Assembly: GCF_008704795.1 (NCBI RefSeq)
Contig: NZ_CP023690.1
Location: 7,884,501 to 7,948,500 of the forward strand
Reading direction: 5' to 3'
DNA from: Streptomyces spectabilis
GTDB lineage: Bacteria; Actinomycetota; Actinomycetes; Streptomycetales; Streptomycetaceae
Length of the DNA stretch: 64,000 nt
Positions 7,728 through 18,429 of this stretch are shown piece after piece (position 1 is the first letter of the stretch; each line of letters starts with the position of its first letter). The notes below the pieces were generated by a model that saw only the letters and a list, made by a program, of their open reading frames with translations, was not told the DNA's origin and made no database searches. The position numbers were made by a program, and so were the translations under genes.

Positions 7728-8969
7728 CTAGCGATCCGCCAGATGCAGCCGTTCCCTGGTGTGCTGCGGCAGCGGCGTGGGGCAGCACGGAAGGTGCCGG
7801 GGAGCGGGCCGGTGCGTGAGGCGCTGATACGTGTACGCGGCCGAGACCAGCGTCATGTGGTGGTACCAGCCGGGGAAGGAGCGGCCCTCGAAGTCCAGGA
7901 GCCCGAAGTGCCGCTCCATGCCCGCGACGGCCGCGGTGGTGCCGTGACGACGGGTGGCCAGTGAGGCAACGTTGTCGAGACGGCGGTGCGTGAGGCTGGT
8001 CAGCCACATGACTCCCTGGCTGCCGTCCGGGAGCACCTCGGTGAAGAGCCGGTAGGGGTACTCCGGGGTGGCCCCGGCCCGCGCTCCGGGCAGCCGTACC
8101 AGGACCGACTGGACGCGCAGCTCCTGCTGGCGCCCGTCCGCGGCCGTGACCAGGACGGTCTCGGTGTTGCCCTGGGAGACATGGGCCCGGGCGCTGACCG
8201 GATCCGGGCCGTTCGGGGTGCGCTCGCCGACCGGCAGGACCTTCTGGTGCTGGGGCACGGCGACGACGAAATCGCGGGCGCGCTGGCTGAGTCCGCGCAG
8301 GAAGAGCCCGGCGTCGGGGTCGTCGCTCATGTCGGCGACGACCGGCGCGGCCGTCGACTCGGTCCTGGCCTCCAGGGTGTCGACCAGGTCCAGGGCCTGC
8401 GCCCACAGCGGACGGTGGGACACCTCGTCGGGGATGCGCGCGCGGCGGCGCAGTTGCGGGTCCTCCGTCCAGGGCGCGGGCAGCAGCAGCCGCCAGTCGA
8501 CCGGGACCTGGAGCCCGCCGATGCAGAGGAACGCGCCGAGGCCCAGCTGGCAGTTGAGGGTGCGGCCCGTGCTCGGGTCGAAGTAGCGGTGCACGCCCAC
8601 GGAGCGGTCGCCGCGCTTGGGCAGCACCGCACGGCCGATCGCCCAGGTGGCAGCGGGGCCGTGGCGCTCCGCCCACCGGGTCAGCTCGTGCATGACCGGA
8701 TCCCAGTCCCATGGGCTGAGGCTCACGAACTGGCGCAGGGACTGCACCGCGGTGGGGGAGGCCGAGACGGCTCCGGCGAGGCGGCGCACCGACTTCTTGC
8801 CGGGGGTGATGAGCAGCCCCGCCAGATAGGCGCCGGCCCAGCGGCGCTGGTCCGCGCGGCGCAGGTTCTGGAAGACCTGGTCGGTGAAGTCGCTGAAGGG
8901 TGACGCGAGATGGGGGTCGGGTACCTCGCTGACCGGAGTCGATATTGGCAATGCGCAGGGCACAACCAT
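7728..8969 (-). CDS. IS701-type transposase-like protein, possibly domesticated
   Basis: 413 residues from the ATG at 8969, preceded by GGAGGGATT. It resembles the IS701/DDE family that is frequent in streptomycetes: LRRADQRRWAGAYLAGLL, GKKSVRRLAGAVSASPTAVQSL, SPWDWDPV, GVHRYFDPSTGRTLNCQLGL. The second catalytic region reads VVADMSDDPDAGLFLRGL where an active enzyme usually has ADAGYG-like residues. The final region (MERHFGLLDFEGRSFPGWYHH) keeps the Glu. No terminal inverted repeats or target duplication were found. It may be an inactive or co-opted transposase. Such genes often sit near biosynthetic clusters. Confidence 0.75.
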   Translation of the reverse strand: MVVPCALPISTPVSEVPDPHLASPFSDFTDQVFQNLRRADQRRWAGAYLAGLLITPGKKSVRRLAGAVSASPTAVQSLRQFVSLSPWDWDPVMHELTRWAERHGPAATWAIGRAVLPKRGDRSVGVHRYFDPSTGRTLNCQLGLGAFLCIGGLQVPVDWRLLLPAPWTEDPQLRRRARIPDEVSHRPLWAQALDLVDTLEARTESTAAPVVADMSDDPDAGLFLRGLSQRARDFVVAVPQHQKVLPVGERTPNGPDPVSARAHVSQGNTETVLVTAADGRQQELRVQSVLVRLPGARAGATPEYPYRLFTEVLPDGSQGVMWLTSLTHRRLDNVASLATRRHGTTAAVAGMERHFGLLDFEGRSFPGWYHHMTLVSAAYTYQRLTHRPAPRHLPCCPTPLPQHTRERLHLADR

Positions 8970-10289
8970 GCTGCAATCCCTCCCGGACGTCCCTGAGCGG
9001 CGGCTGCCGAGCGTTGAGTCTAGGATCCGAGAGCGCCGCGCACCATCTTGCGGCGGGCGTGACAGATGTGACAACCACGGCTGCAAATTGGGGCGTAGAC
9101 CCCTCTTCGGGCACTCGGCGCGACGGCGGACCGCCCACGTCCGGTCCCTCTGCCGCGGAGTTGTGCGGCCTTCGGCCGTCCCGGCCACAAGCCGGGCGGA
9201 ACGACGCGCGCCGATTCCCGCTCCCCGGTCTCCCTCGGCCGCCCGGCGGAATTCATGATTCCGACATCGCGCGACCGCCTCCGCGTCCCTGTCGCGAACC
9301 GCTTCCGCCCTTTGAGCTCGTCGGCCGCCGCGGTGCTCGAACTCCGCTGTGGCCTGCCCGCAGTTGGCGTCGGAGGAGGCCGGCGGAGCGGTGGCCCGGG
9401 AGAGCGCGTTAAGGGCGTTAAGAATCCGTATGGATAATGCTAGTGTTCCCTAACGAGCTCAGGATTCCGCTACAGCGCACAAGTGGAGATGGTTCCCCAC
9501 TGTTTGCCGTGGCCGAGCCAGCAAACTTGAGGACCCGCCCCGTCCTCCCGTGTGCCCCCTTCTCGTATGCAACTGTTTGCCCTCTGGTGGATTTGGCTCA
9601 ATTCTTGCCTTGACTGGCGGAAGACAATCGTCAAAACGGTTCCCGCGAGTGGATCCGAGAGATCCAGGCCACCCATGACAGGGATAGCGAAGTTGGGCTA
9701 GCTTGTTCGAACTTCGAAAAGTCGCGACGAGCGACGGCCTCTTCCTTGAATCTCCAACAGGTGTCGGGTTCTACTCGGGTAGGCCTTTGGAAGAGACCAC
9801 TGCGAATCCGGGTCATCTGTACTGACGGGGGACACGTCGGTGCAGACGGCATGGAGTGGAGTGGTCCAGGCGAACGGGGCGAGTAGTTGAACGGGGCGAG
9901 TAGTTGATGTACGTATCCGCACACATGCCGACTGAATGCCTTCCGCGCTGCCTTGAGGGGCGCGCCGAACGGCCGGACCTGCCCGTGCTCAGCGCCGGAG
10001 GCTGCCTCGGCTAGAGGCCGCCTGGCGGCGGGATGTGCGCGTGGCCACCCCGACGGGTCCATCCGTGAGTTGACGGATCTTTGACGACCTGATTCGGCGA
10101 GCGGCTCGAACGAGCTTTCATCCGGCCGATCGGCTGTGATCGATTGGCAAGCCTGTGCCTCGCGATGCGCGATGGCGACCGATCCCGAGGGGATCTTGGA
10201 CACGGCTGCCAAGCCCGCATGGCTTTTTCCCGTTCGAACGCGGTCCGTTATGTCCGTGTTCGTTCGAAGTTCATTCACATGGAGGCATG
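8970..10289. other. Long non-coding region upstream of the LmbU-family gene
   Basis: 1.3 kb with no convincing gene and lower GC than average. It contains a 9-bp duplication of GCGTTAAG (9406-9422), a perfect 17-bp tandem duplication at 9872-9905, and several TTCGAA-centred palindromes: GTTCGAAC at 9705, TTCGAA at 9713, CGTTCGAACG at 10231 and TTCGAA at 10263. The last two lie within about 60 bp of the LmbU start and may be regulator sites. Open frames on the minus strand (9470-9676, 9631-10278) lack codon bias and domain signals. Confidence 0.6.
9872..9905. repeat. Perfect 17-bp tandem duplication
   Basis: Two adjacent identical copies of GAACGGGGCGAGTAGTT (9872-9888 and 9889-9905) in the non-coding region upstream of the LmbU-family gene. 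Could be a slippage product or a pair of binding sites. Confidence 0.85.
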
Positions 10290-10973
10290 ATGACGAACCA
10301 GGTCAGCGACCTCGAGGGCTCGAAGGTTGTGCTGTTCCGTAGAAACGCGAATTCCGTCCCGCGGCAGCGCCGAGTGGACGAGCGTCGTGGCCAGGTACTG
10401 ACGACGAAGGTGGGCCTGCAGATGCCTGCCGGGCTGACCTTCGAGGACTGGGAGCGGGCCGGACGCCAGCTTTCCGGAATTGTGAACTCCTCTTCCTGGT
10501 GGCTGGGAGACTGGCTGGTATACGGCAAGGACCACTACACCGACCGCTATCAGCGTGGAATTCGCGCGGCGGGCCTGCAGTACCAGACGCTGCGCAACTA
10601 CGCATGGGTTTCGCGGCGTTTCGACTTCAGCCGTCGGCGCGCGGCGCTGAGTTTCCAGCACCATGCCGAACTGGCCTCGCTGCCGGTCGACGAGCAGGAG
10701 CTGTGGCTCGACCGCGCGGAGCAGTTGCAGTGGACCACCAAGCAGCTGCGCAGTGCGATCCGCATGGCGCGCGAGGACGAGGTCAGGGACGGCACGCCGA
10801 CCCCTGAGACGATGCGGCGCCTCGCGGTGCCCGGCAGCCGGCTCCAGTGGTGGCACAAGGCCGCCGAGCAGTCGGGCATCGACTTCGAGCAGTGGGTGCT
10901 CGCGACGCTCGACAACGCCGCCGAGCGCGCCCTGGAGGAAGAGGAGCAGGAGAAGGCCGGCATCAGTGCCTGA
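10290..10973 (+). CDS. LmbU-family transcriptional regulator
   Basis: 227 residues. GGAGG at 10281-10285 precedes two consecutive ATGs (10287, 10290); the second has the better spacing. The sequence matches the LmbU family as I remember it: LTTKVGLQMPAGLTFEDWER, a WWLGDWLVYGK segment, GLQYQTLRNYAWVSRRF and LQWTTKQLRSAI. LmbU itself is the pathway activator in lincomycin clusters, and relatives sit in many biosynthetic clusters. This one faces the KtzT-like gene with a strong hairpin between them, so it probably controls the adjoining piperazate/ornithine locus. No TTA codon was noticed. The protein ends in an acidic helix (LEEEEQEKAG). Confidence 0.85.
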   Translation: MTNQVSDLEGSKVVLFRRNANSVPRQRRVDERRGQVLTTKVGLQMPAGLTFEDWERAGRQLSGIVNSSSWWLGDWLVYGKDHYTDRYQRGIRAAGLQYQTLRNYAWVSRRFDFSRRRAALSFQHHAELASLPVDEQELWLDRAEQLQWTTKQLRSAIRMAREDEVRDGTPTPETMRRLAVPGSRLQWWHKAAEQSGIDFEQWVLATLDNAAERALEEEEQEKAGISA

Positions 10974-10985
10974 TCCGAGGAGTCA

Positions 10986-11030
10986 CATGCGAGGGCCCGC
11001 ACCCCGGAAGGGGGTGCGGGCCCTCGCATG
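10986..11030. terminator. Perfect 20-bp hairpin between converging genes
   Basis: The left arm (10986-11005) and right arm (11011-11030) are perfect reverse complements beginning and ending in CATGCGAGGG / CCCTCGCATG, with a 5-nt loop GGAAG. There is no T-run, as is common in high-GC actinomycete terminators. It can serve both the LmbU gene and the converging KtzT-like gene. Confidence 0.85.
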
Positions 11031-11172
11031 CGCGCCGATGGCGCCGCGGCGCTCCGCCCTGACGGCGGCGCGTCGCGTGGACGCCTCGATGGGTGCCGAC
11101 GGTACGGGCCCGTGGGGCCCGTGAGTGTGGCGGGCGGCGCCCGTACCGTCGGCCGTTCTCGGGGAGGGAGCG

Positions 11173-11817
11173 TCAGGGCAGCTTGCTCATGAGGCTCGCC
11201 GTCGCCTGGTGGCGGGTGCACTCGCGCCCGCCGAACGAGCGGCGCACGCGCTCCTGCACCTCGTCCGGCTGCTCCTGGCTGAGCTTGAACATGCCCTCGG
11301 CGCCGGTCACCCTGAACTGGAAGGCGCCCACGGCGGGCACGATCTTCCGGAAGTACTCCAGGGACTCGGACATGTCCCAGCCGTCACCGAAAGCGCTCTC
11401 ATAGGCCCGCACCGTCGCCTTCACGACGGCCAGGGTGTTCTCTATGCCCTCTATCTTCTCGACCACGCCGTGCACGTGGACCGAGGTGAAGTTCCAAGTC
11501 GGCGCGGCCGGCGTGACGTCGTAGACCGTCGGTGACACATAGCCGTGCGGTCCGGTGAACGTCAGCAGGTTCACACTGCCCGACTCGAGCGCCTTCCAGT
11601 GCGGGTTCGCCCGGTTCATATGGCCGAGCAGCCGGGCGCCCGCGAGGTCTTCGGACCATTCCCCGGACCACTCCGGATCCCGGATTACCGGCAGATGCGT
11701 GGCGAACGGTCCTGCTTCCTCCGTGCCGTTGCTCACGAACAGTGCCAGGGGATTGCCATGGATCAGGTCGATCATCCAGGAACTGTCCGGTTGGCGGTAC
11801 TGGCTCGGTACAAACAT
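11173..11817 (-). CDS. PaiB/KtzT-family protein, probable piperazate synthase
   Basis: 214 residues, the usual length. The family is generally annotated as FMN-binding negative regulator (PaiB), but KtzT and its relatives are heme enzymes that form the N-N bond of piperazic acid from N5-hydroxy-ornithine. Seen: FVPSQYRQPDSSWMIDLI, NPLALFVSNG, GPFATHLPVI, RLLGHMNRANPHW, TWNFTSVHVHG. It lies divergently, 388 bp from an ornithine N-monooxygenase, the enzyme that would supply its substrate. That pairing is the main reason to prefer piperazate synthase over a PaiB-like regulator. Catalytic function is inferred. Confidence 0.72.
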   Translation of the reverse strand: MFVPSQYRQPDSSWMIDLIHGNPLALFVSNGTEEAGPFATHLPVIRDPEWSGEWSEDLAGARLLGHMNRANPHWKALESGSVNLLTFTGPHGYVSPTVYDVTPAAPTWNFTSVHVHGVVEKIEGIENTLAVVKATVRAYESAFGDGWDMSESLEYFRKIVPAVGAFQFRVTGAEGMFKLSQEQPDEVQERVRRSFGGRECTRHQATASLMSKLP

Positions 11818-12205
11818 CCGGAGCTCACCCTTTCGTTGAAATCACTGACGGTGCGGCGCGCCAAGCCGCCGACGTTACCCACGTCCTGCGAGGCACGAGC
11901 CGAATTGCGGACGAGCAGCCCGGCTGTCCTGTCGACGGGACAGCGGTGCCCGGCCAGGTGCGGCTGCCAGGTCCTCTTGAAAGGTCCGCCCGGCCCCTCT
12001 AAGTTGGCGTGGCGGTGTTCTCCAGCGCAATACTCAATGCGTGTTCTTCCGGACCACCGGTCGAGATGTTCGAGACCATCAGCCGCACTTCAGAAACGAC
12101 AGTTGACAGCATTTCCGGCCGAGGTCCTCTCGGGCAACCGCAGCACTGAAACCTCAGCGAATACGCGGAAGTCCCTGTCGAAGCTACACCAGCGGGAGAT
12201 TATCT
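11818..12205. promoter_or_regulatory. Divergent promoter region of the KtzT-like and ornithine monooxygenase genes
   Basis: 388 bp with no open frame of interest. It must contain promoters for both genes. No iron-box (DmdR/IdeR-type) palindrome was recognised, which weakly argues against a siderophore role. GGGAGA precedes the ATG at 12206. Confidence 0.45.
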
Positions 12206-13531
12206 ATGGGTACTCGTGAACACGAGATATACGACATCGTTGGCATCGGGTTCGGCCCGTCCAACCTGTCCCTGGCCATCGCCCTGGAGGAACACCAGAA
12301 CAACGCGTCGGGTCGGCCGGTCACGGCCGCCTTCTTCGAGCGGCAGGCAGCCTTCGGCTGGCACCGCAACATGCTGCTTCCCCAGGCGACGATGCAGATT
12401 TCGTTCCTGAAGGACCTGGCCACTTTCCGCAATCCCGTGTCGCGGTACAGCTTCGTCTCGTACCTGCACGCCTCGGACCGCCTCGTGCAGTTCGTGAACA
12501 ACCAGGACTTCTTCCCGACCCGGCAGGAGTTCCACCAGTACCTGGAGTGGGCCGAGTCCAACTTCAGCGACCGCGTCACGTACAACTCGGAAGTGACCGG
12601 CATCCGGCTTCCCGAGAACGCCGGGACGGGATCCGAGCAGTACCTCGAAATCTCGGTCCGGGACACCGCGAGCGGTGCGACCCGCGTCGTGCGCGCCCAC
12701 AACGTCGCCGTCTCGACGGGCCTCGTGCCGCGCATGCCCGAGGGCATGGACCGCGACGAACGCGTCTGGCACAGCTCGGAGTTCCTGGCCAAGTACGGCC
12801 GGATGGACCCCGCGGAGCTGCAGAACGTGGCGGTGGTCGGCGCCGGGCAGAGCGCGGCCGAGATCACCAAGTACCTGCACGACATGCTGCCGCACGCGCA
12901 GGTGTCGGCGATCCTCCCGTCGTACGGCTACTCCGTGGCCGACGACACGCCCTTCGCCAACCAGGTGTTCGACCCGACCGCGGTCGACCACTACTACTTC
13001 GGCAGCGAGACGACGCGCGACGCGTTCTGGCGCTACCACAAGAACACGAACTACTCCGTCGTCGACGACGACGTGATCCGTGAGCTGTTCCGGCGCTCCT
13101 ACGAGGAAGAGGTCGCGGGCGAGAAGCGCCTGCACTTCCTGAACCTGACCCGGGTCAAGGAAGTGAAGCGCTCAGGCAACGACACGCGTGTCGTGCTGCA
13201 CTCGCTCCTCGACGACGAGGCCCAGCAGGAGATGGACGTCGACGCGCTCGTCTTCGCCACCGGCTACCAGGGCATGGACGCCACGAGCCTGCTCGGCGAC
13301 CTCGACCGCTTCTGCCTGCGCGACAAGGAGGGCCGCCACCAGGTGGAGCGCGACTACCGGGTGGTCACCGAGCCCGGTCTGTCGTGCGGCATCTACCTCC
13401 AGGGCGGCACCGAGCACACGCACGGCCTGACCTCGTCGCTCCTTTCGAACATCGCCATCCGCAGCGGTGAGATCGCCGACTCCCTCGTCGAGCGCCGCGG
13501 CGAGCCGGCCCGGGTCGGCAGCGGGGCCTAG
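12206..13531 (+). CDS. L-ornithine N5-monooxygenase (KtzI/SidA/PvdA family)
   Basis: 441 residues, full length. Flavin- and NADPH-dependent hydroxylation of the ornithine side-chain amine. Seen: FAD-binding GIGFGPSNLSLA near residue 13, substrate-region WHRNMLLPQATMQISFLKDL, NADPH-binding VVGAGQSAAEI near 215, and the ATGY motif in LVFATGYQGM. Homologues serve hydroxamate siderophores or piperazic acid. The neighbouring KtzT-like gene, the MbtH-like protein and the arg genes for ornithine favour the piperazate route here. It is transcribed alone and closed by a 24-bp hairpin. Confidence 0.9.
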   Translation: MGTREHEIYDIVGIGFGPSNLSLAIALEEHQNNASGRPVTAAFFERQAAFGWHRNMLLPQATMQISFLKDLATFRNPVSRYSFVSYLHASDRLVQFVNNQDFFPTRQEFHQYLEWAESNFSDRVTYNSEVTGIRLPENAGTGSEQYLEISVRDTASGATRVVRAHNVAVSTGLVPRMPEGMDRDERVWHSSEFLAKYGRMDPAELQNVAVVGAGQSAAEITKYLHDMLPHAQVSAILPSYGYSVADDTPFANQVFDPTAVDHYYFGSETTRDAFWRYHKNTNYSVVDDDVIRELFRRSYEEEVAGEKRLHFLNLTRVKEVKRSGNDTRVVLHSLLDDEAQQEMDVDALVFATGYQGMDATSLLGDLDRFCLRDKEGRHQVERDYRVVTEPGLSCGIYLQGGTEHTHGLTSSLLSNIAIRSGEIADSLVERRGEPARVGSGA

Positions 13532-13710
13532 GCACCCGCCCGGTCTCCCCGCCCCACCTCCGCACCGCGGCCCGCCAGCCCAGCTGGCGGGCCGTAGGCG
13601 CGTGGGGCCGCGGGCGGGGGCGCCTCCCGGGCGTCTCCTGGGCGTCCCCCGGGGGCTCCCGGGCGGTTTCCCAGGCGGCTCCCGGCGGGGGGACGCCCCG
13701 CGGGCGGTAC

Positions 13711-13763
13711 GGGGCCCTCTCTCGTGTGCCCGGACGCCCTCCGGGCACACGAGAGAGGGCCCC
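13711..13763. terminator. Perfect 24-bp hairpin between the monooxygenase and mbtH
   Basis: The left arm 13711-13734 and right arm 13740-13763 are exact reverse complements (GGGGCCCTCTCTCGTGTGCC...), with loop CGCCC. It lies 180 bp after the monooxygenase stop and 46 bp before the converging MbtH gene, so it is probably bidirectional. Confidence 0.88.
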
Positions 13764-13808
13764 GGCGCCGTTCCCGGCGTCGGGGCCCTCAGCGGTACGC
13801 GGAGCGTG

Positions 13809-14033
13809 TCACGCAGCCTTGTCCGCCGCCATCGCGTCGCGGAGGCTCTTGGGCCGCAGGTCGGTCCAGTTCTGCTCCACGTAGTCCAGGCACTCCTGAC
13901 GGCTCGCCTCACCGAACGTGACCCGCCAGCCGGCGGGCACCTCGGCGAAGGACGGCCACAGCGAGTGCTGCTCCTCGTCGTTCACCAGGATGTAGAACCG
14001 GCCGTCCGCGTCGTCGAACGGGTTGCTGCTCAT
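13809..14033 (-). CDS. MbtH-like protein
   Basis: 74 residues, the family's standard size. MbtH-like proteins bind NRPS adenylation domains and aid folding or activity. Seen: [37 protein letters not shown], and the closing WTDLRPKSL. The ATG at 14033 is chosen because the conserved family N-terminus begins there. Its presence implies an NRPS client, but no NRPS lies in the window. The stand-alone proline adenylation enzyme RedM, 25 kb away, is not an obvious client. Confidence 0.93.
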   Translation of the reverse strand: MSSNPFDDADGRFYILVNDEEQHSLWPSFAEVPAGWRVTFGEASRQECLDYVEQNWTDLRPKSLRDAMAADKAA

Positions 14034-14710
14034 AGTCACTCCAATTCGAAAGGTCTGGTCACCGGACAGGTCCTCGGGCCCCGCGGATTCCGTCTGCCGC
14101 GGTGCACCGGCGAAGGAGGAACCCCCCGGCGGGCCGGGGCCCGCCGCCGCGGCAAGCCGTCCGCGGGCCGGGTACCGGCTCCGCCATTGTCGTTCGGTGC
14201 GGCCCCGGCGTCCAGATCCGCCCGTCTCCGGGGAATTGCCGGGGTCCGTCCCGGGACGATACTGCGCCACCGTGAAATCCGTATCGCCGCCAGGACGAAG
14301 TCAGGTGCGAATCCGGTCCTTCCCCGGGCCCCACCACCACGGAGACCGGCAGGGCTGCCCCCACTAGGGAGCGGGCCGTGCGACGCGCGTCCTGTGGACA
14401 GGACAACGCCCCGGTGCCGAGCGCCGGAATCGCGGGTAGTTTGTTGCGAGCTGTCGGTGGGTCCCGCCCGACGATCGGTGCACTTCTCCGAAGCCCGTCG
14501 GTGAACTGCGCGATCGGTCGGCAGGCGGGGAACGCAAAGGAACCGACAGCGCGTTGTTGAGTTTCGGCTCTCAGTCGGCAGAGCCGTCAGAATCGAGGAA
14601 TGGGGTGGCGTCGGCCGGGCTTTGTCGGGCCCGTGGTCGATGCCCTTGCCAATGGCCCCCCTCGGCCTTCCCGGGAAGCCGGGAACTTCCGCTTGAGGAG
14701 AAGCAGAGCC
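14034..14710. promoter_or_regulatory. Divergent region between mbtH and argJ
   Basis: 677 bp without a supported gene. A 7-bp inverted repeat CGGCTCT/AGAGCCG (14565-14586) lies about 125 bp before argJ. No clear ARG box (ArgR site) and no remnant of argC was found, although argC normally precedes argJ in Streptomyces. Confidence 0.45.
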
Positions 14711-15865
14711 ATGAGCGTCACGGCAGCACGAGGTTTTTCGGCCGCGGGCGTCGCGGCCGGAATCAAAAGCAATGGAAATCCTGATCTGGCCCTCGTTGTG
14801 AACAACGGCCCGTGCCGGGCCGCGGCAGGTGTCTTCACCGCGAACCGGGTGAAGGCCGCCCCTGTGGTGTGGAGCGAACAGGTCATCAGGGGCGGCGCCG
14901 TCAGCGCCGTCATCCTCAATTCCGGCGGTGCCAACGCCTGCACGGGCGCACCCGGCTTCCAGGACACGCGGGCCACGGCCGAGAAGGTCGCCGCGGTCCT
15001 GGACGGACACCGCGCCGGAGAGGTCGCGGTGGCCTCCACCGGGCTCATCGGTACGCGCCTTCCGATGGACCGGATCCTGCCGGGCGTCGAGACCGTGGCG
15101 GCCGCCCTGGCGGAGGACGGCGGCGAGCAGGCGGCCGTCGCGATCAAGACCACGGACAGCGTGCACAAGACGGCCGTCTTCGAGGGCGAGGGCTGGACCG
15201 TCGGCGGCATGGCCAAGGGCGCGGGCATGCTCGCCCCCGGCCTCGCCACCATGCTGGTCGTCCTCACCACGGATGCCGACCTGGACAGCAAGGCCCTGGA
15301 CAAGGCGCTGCGCGGGGCCACCCGGCTCACCTTCGACCGGGTCGACTCCGACGGCTGCATGTCCACCAACGACACCGTGCTGCTCCTGGCCTCCGGCGCC
15401 TCCGGGAAGACCCCCGAGTACGCCGCGTTCGCCGAGGCGGTCCGCACGGTGTGCGAGGACCTCGCCCGGCAGCTCATCGGCGACGCCGAGGGCGCGAGCA
15501 AGGACATCCGCATCGACGTGGTGAACGCCGCCACCGAGGACGACGCGGTGGAGGCCGGGCGCTCCATCGCCCGCAACAACCTCCTGAAGTGCGCCATCCA
15601 CGGCGAGGACCCCAACTGGGGCCGCGTCCTGTCCGCCATCGGCACCACCGGCGCCTCCTTCGAGCCGGACCGCCTCAACGTCGCCATCAACGGCGTGTGG
15701 GTCTGCAAGGACGGCTCGATCGGCGCGGACCGGGACGGGGTGGACATGAGCGGCCGCGAGGTCGTCATCACCGCGGACCTCGCGGCCGGCACCGAGGCGG
15801 CGACCCTGTGGGCGAACGACCTCACGGCCGAGTACGTCCACGAGAACAGCGCGTACTCGTCATGA
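14711..15865 (+). CDS. argJ: Bifunctional ornithine acetyltransferase / N-acetylglutamate synthase
   Basis: 384 residues. It transfers acetyl from N-acetylornithine to glutamate, releasing ornithine. The precursor self-cleaves at a conserved Ala-Thr pair, seen here in [20 protein letters not shown]. Other marks are [39 protein letters not shown] and the C-terminal [23 protein letters not shown] precedes the ATG at 14711. It overlaps argB by 4 bp (ATGA). The missing argC and argR and the neighbourhood point to a second, pathway-dedicated copy that feeds ornithine to the N-monooxygenase. It remains possible that this is the only copy. Confidence 0.94.
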   Translation: MSVTAARGFSAAGVAAGIKSNGNPDLALVVNNGPCRAAAGVFTANRVKAAPVVWSEQVIRGGAVSAVILNSGGANACTGAPGFQDTRATAEKVAAVLDGHRAGEVAVASTGLIGTRLPMDRILPGVETVAAALAEDGGEQAAVAIKTTDSVHKTAVFEGEGWTVGGMAKGAGMLAPGLATMLVVLTTDADLDSKALDKALRGATRLTFDRVDSDGCMSTNDTVLLLASGASGKTPEYAAFAEAVRTVCEDLARQLIGDAEGASKDIRIDVVNAATEDDAVEAGRSIARNNLLKCAIHGEDPNWGRVLSAIGTTGASFEPDRLNVAINGVWVCKDGSIGADRDGVDMSGREVVITADLAAGTEAATLWANDLTAEYVHENSAYSS

Positions 15866-16773
15866 GGAGCGCCACTCACGAACACCCCGCACTGGTGAAG
15901 GCGCAGTCCGTGATGGACGCGCTGCCCTGGCTCAACCGCCACCAGGGCAAGATCTGCGTCATCAAGTTCGGCGGCAACGCCATGATCGACGACGAGCTGA
16001 AGGCCGCCTTCGCCCACGACGTCGTCTTCCTGCGGCACGCCGGGCTCAAGCCCGTCGTCGTGCACGGCGGCGGCCCCCAGATCAGCGCCGCGCTGCGCCT
16101 GCACGACATCGCGAGCGAGTTCAAGGAGGGCCTGCGCGTCACCTCGCCGGAGGCCATGAACGTCGTCCGCATGGTCCTCGCAGGACAGGTGCAGCGCGAG
16201 CTCGTCGGCCTCATCAACCAGCACGGACCGCTCGCCGTCGGCCTGACCGGCGAGGACGCCGACACCATCACGGCGACCAAGCACCAGCCGAAGAACGAGG
16301 ACGGCGAGCGGGTCGACATCGGCCGCGTCGGCGAGATCGTCGGGGTGAACCCCGGCGCGGTCCAGGCGCTCCTCGACGACGGCCGCATCCCGGTGATCTC
16401 TCCCATCGCGCGGAGCGTCGACGACGAGTACGTCTACAACGTGAACGCCGACACCGCGGCCGCCGGGGTCGCCGCCGCCCTGAACGCCCACACGCTGGTG
16501 TTCCTCACCGACGTCGAGGGTCTGTACCGGGACTGGCCGCAGAGCGACGAGGTCATCAGCAGGCTCAGCGCCAGCGAGCTGGAGAAGGTCCTGCCGGAGC
16601 TGCACGACGGCATGGTGCCGAAGATGGCCGGGTGCCTGCACGCGGTCCGCAACGGCGTGGGCAGCGCGCGCGTGATCGACGGCCGCGTCCAGCACTCGGT
16701 GCTCCTGGAGATGTTCACGCGCGAGGAGATCGGCACCCTGGTCCTGCCGGACATCGAGGAGGGCTTGCGATGA
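15862..16773 (+). CDS. argB: N-acetylglutamate kinase
   Basis: 303 residues of the amino-acid-kinase family, phosphorylating N-acetylglutamate. Seen: [44 protein letters not shown], and the C-terminal [32 protein letters not shown]. The ATG start overlaps the argJ stop. An N-terminal extension ahead of the kinase domain is typical of arginine-sensitive hexameric forms, so feedback control is possible but cannot be decided by eye. Confidence 0.94.
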   Translation: MRSATHEHPALVKAQSVMDALPWLNRHQGKICVIKFGGNAMIDDELKAAFAHDVVFLRHAGLKPVVVHGGGPQISAALRLHDIASEFKEGLRVTSPEAMNVVRMVLAGQVQRELVGLINQHGPLAVGLTGEDADTITATKHQPKNEDGERVDIGRVGEIVGVNPGAVQALLDDGRIPVISPIARSVDDEYVYNVNADTAAAGVAAALNAHTLVFLTDVEGLYRDWPQSDEVISRLSASELEKVLPELHDGMVPKMAGCLHAVRNGVGSARVIDGRVQHSVLLEMFTREEIGTLVLPDIEEGLR

Positions 16774-16873
16774 TCGGGGCCGATGGACGCCGACGACCCG
16801 ACCCCGCGACCCGGGGCGACGGGCACCGGCGCACGAGGGCCGCGACGAGCGCGGCCGTGGAAGAGGGGACGCG

Positions 16874-18112
<1,239 letters not shown>

Positions 18113-18135
18113 GCCCGGCCGCGCGCTGACCCTGG

Positions 18136-18168
18136 CCGCGTGCTGACTCCGGACGCGTGCTGACTCCG
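18136..18168. repeat. 17-bp tandem duplication after argD
   Basis: CGCGTGCTGACTCCGG occurs at 18136-18151 and 18153-18168, one base apart. A diverged third copy (GCGCTGACCCTGG) precedes them. Probably slippage. Confidence 0.75.
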
Positions 18169-18175
18169 GTTGCGC

Positions 18176-18219
18176 ACTGGCCGAAGGCCGTCCACCACTG
18201 GTGGGCGGCCTTTCGGCCA
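18176..18219 (+). terminator. Terminator of the argJBD operon
   Basis: A long imperfect stem: CTGGCCGAAGGCCGTCCACC on the left pairs with GGTGGGCGGCCTTTCGGCCAG on the right (one bulge, one wobble) across a short CACTG loop, 64 bp after the argD stop. Confidence 0.78.
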
Positions 18220-18304
18220 GGGCGAGCAAGGCCGGTTCTGGGAGGGCAGGGCCCGTTCCACCCTTGCTGGCGCCTGTCAGGCGTCGGCACGCGCCACTCC
18301 GCGC

Positions 18305-18340
18305 TTGCAGTGGCGCCAGAGTGATGCCATGATGGCGTCG
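18305..18340 (+). promoter_or_regulatory. Promoter with three phased octamers (operator B) for the DUF4097 gene
   Basis: TGGCGCCA (18311-18318), TGATGCCA (18322-18329) and TGGCGTCG (18333-18340) at exact 11-bp spacing. They overlap a promoter-like pair, TTGCAG (18305-18310), 17-bp spacer, CATGAT (18328-18333). Operators A and C share this geometry. The gene starts 90 bp downstream, so this mRNA has a leader. A further imperfect octamer TGGCGCCT lies at 18268. Confidence 0.68.
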
Positions 18341-18429
18341 CGGAGCGTGCGCCCCCGGCCGGGCGCGCCATCTCCCCTTGCCGTCCCACCGTGGGGACGC
18401 CCGGCAGAACCCATGAGGACGGGGCAGCC

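Noticed and set aside
9631..10278. A 215-codon minus-strand frame upstream of the LmbU gene
   Set aside because: No ribosome-binding site, no codon bias and no domain. It crosses the palindromes and the 17-bp duplication.
12206..13531. Ornithine monooxygenase as a siderophore gene
   Set aside because: No siderophore synthetase, transporter or iron box is nearby, while a KtzT-like partner is. Not fully excluded.
13809..14270. A longer 153-residue MbtH form
   Set aside because: The upstream part is low-complexity and the conserved 74-residue family begins at the ATG at 14033.
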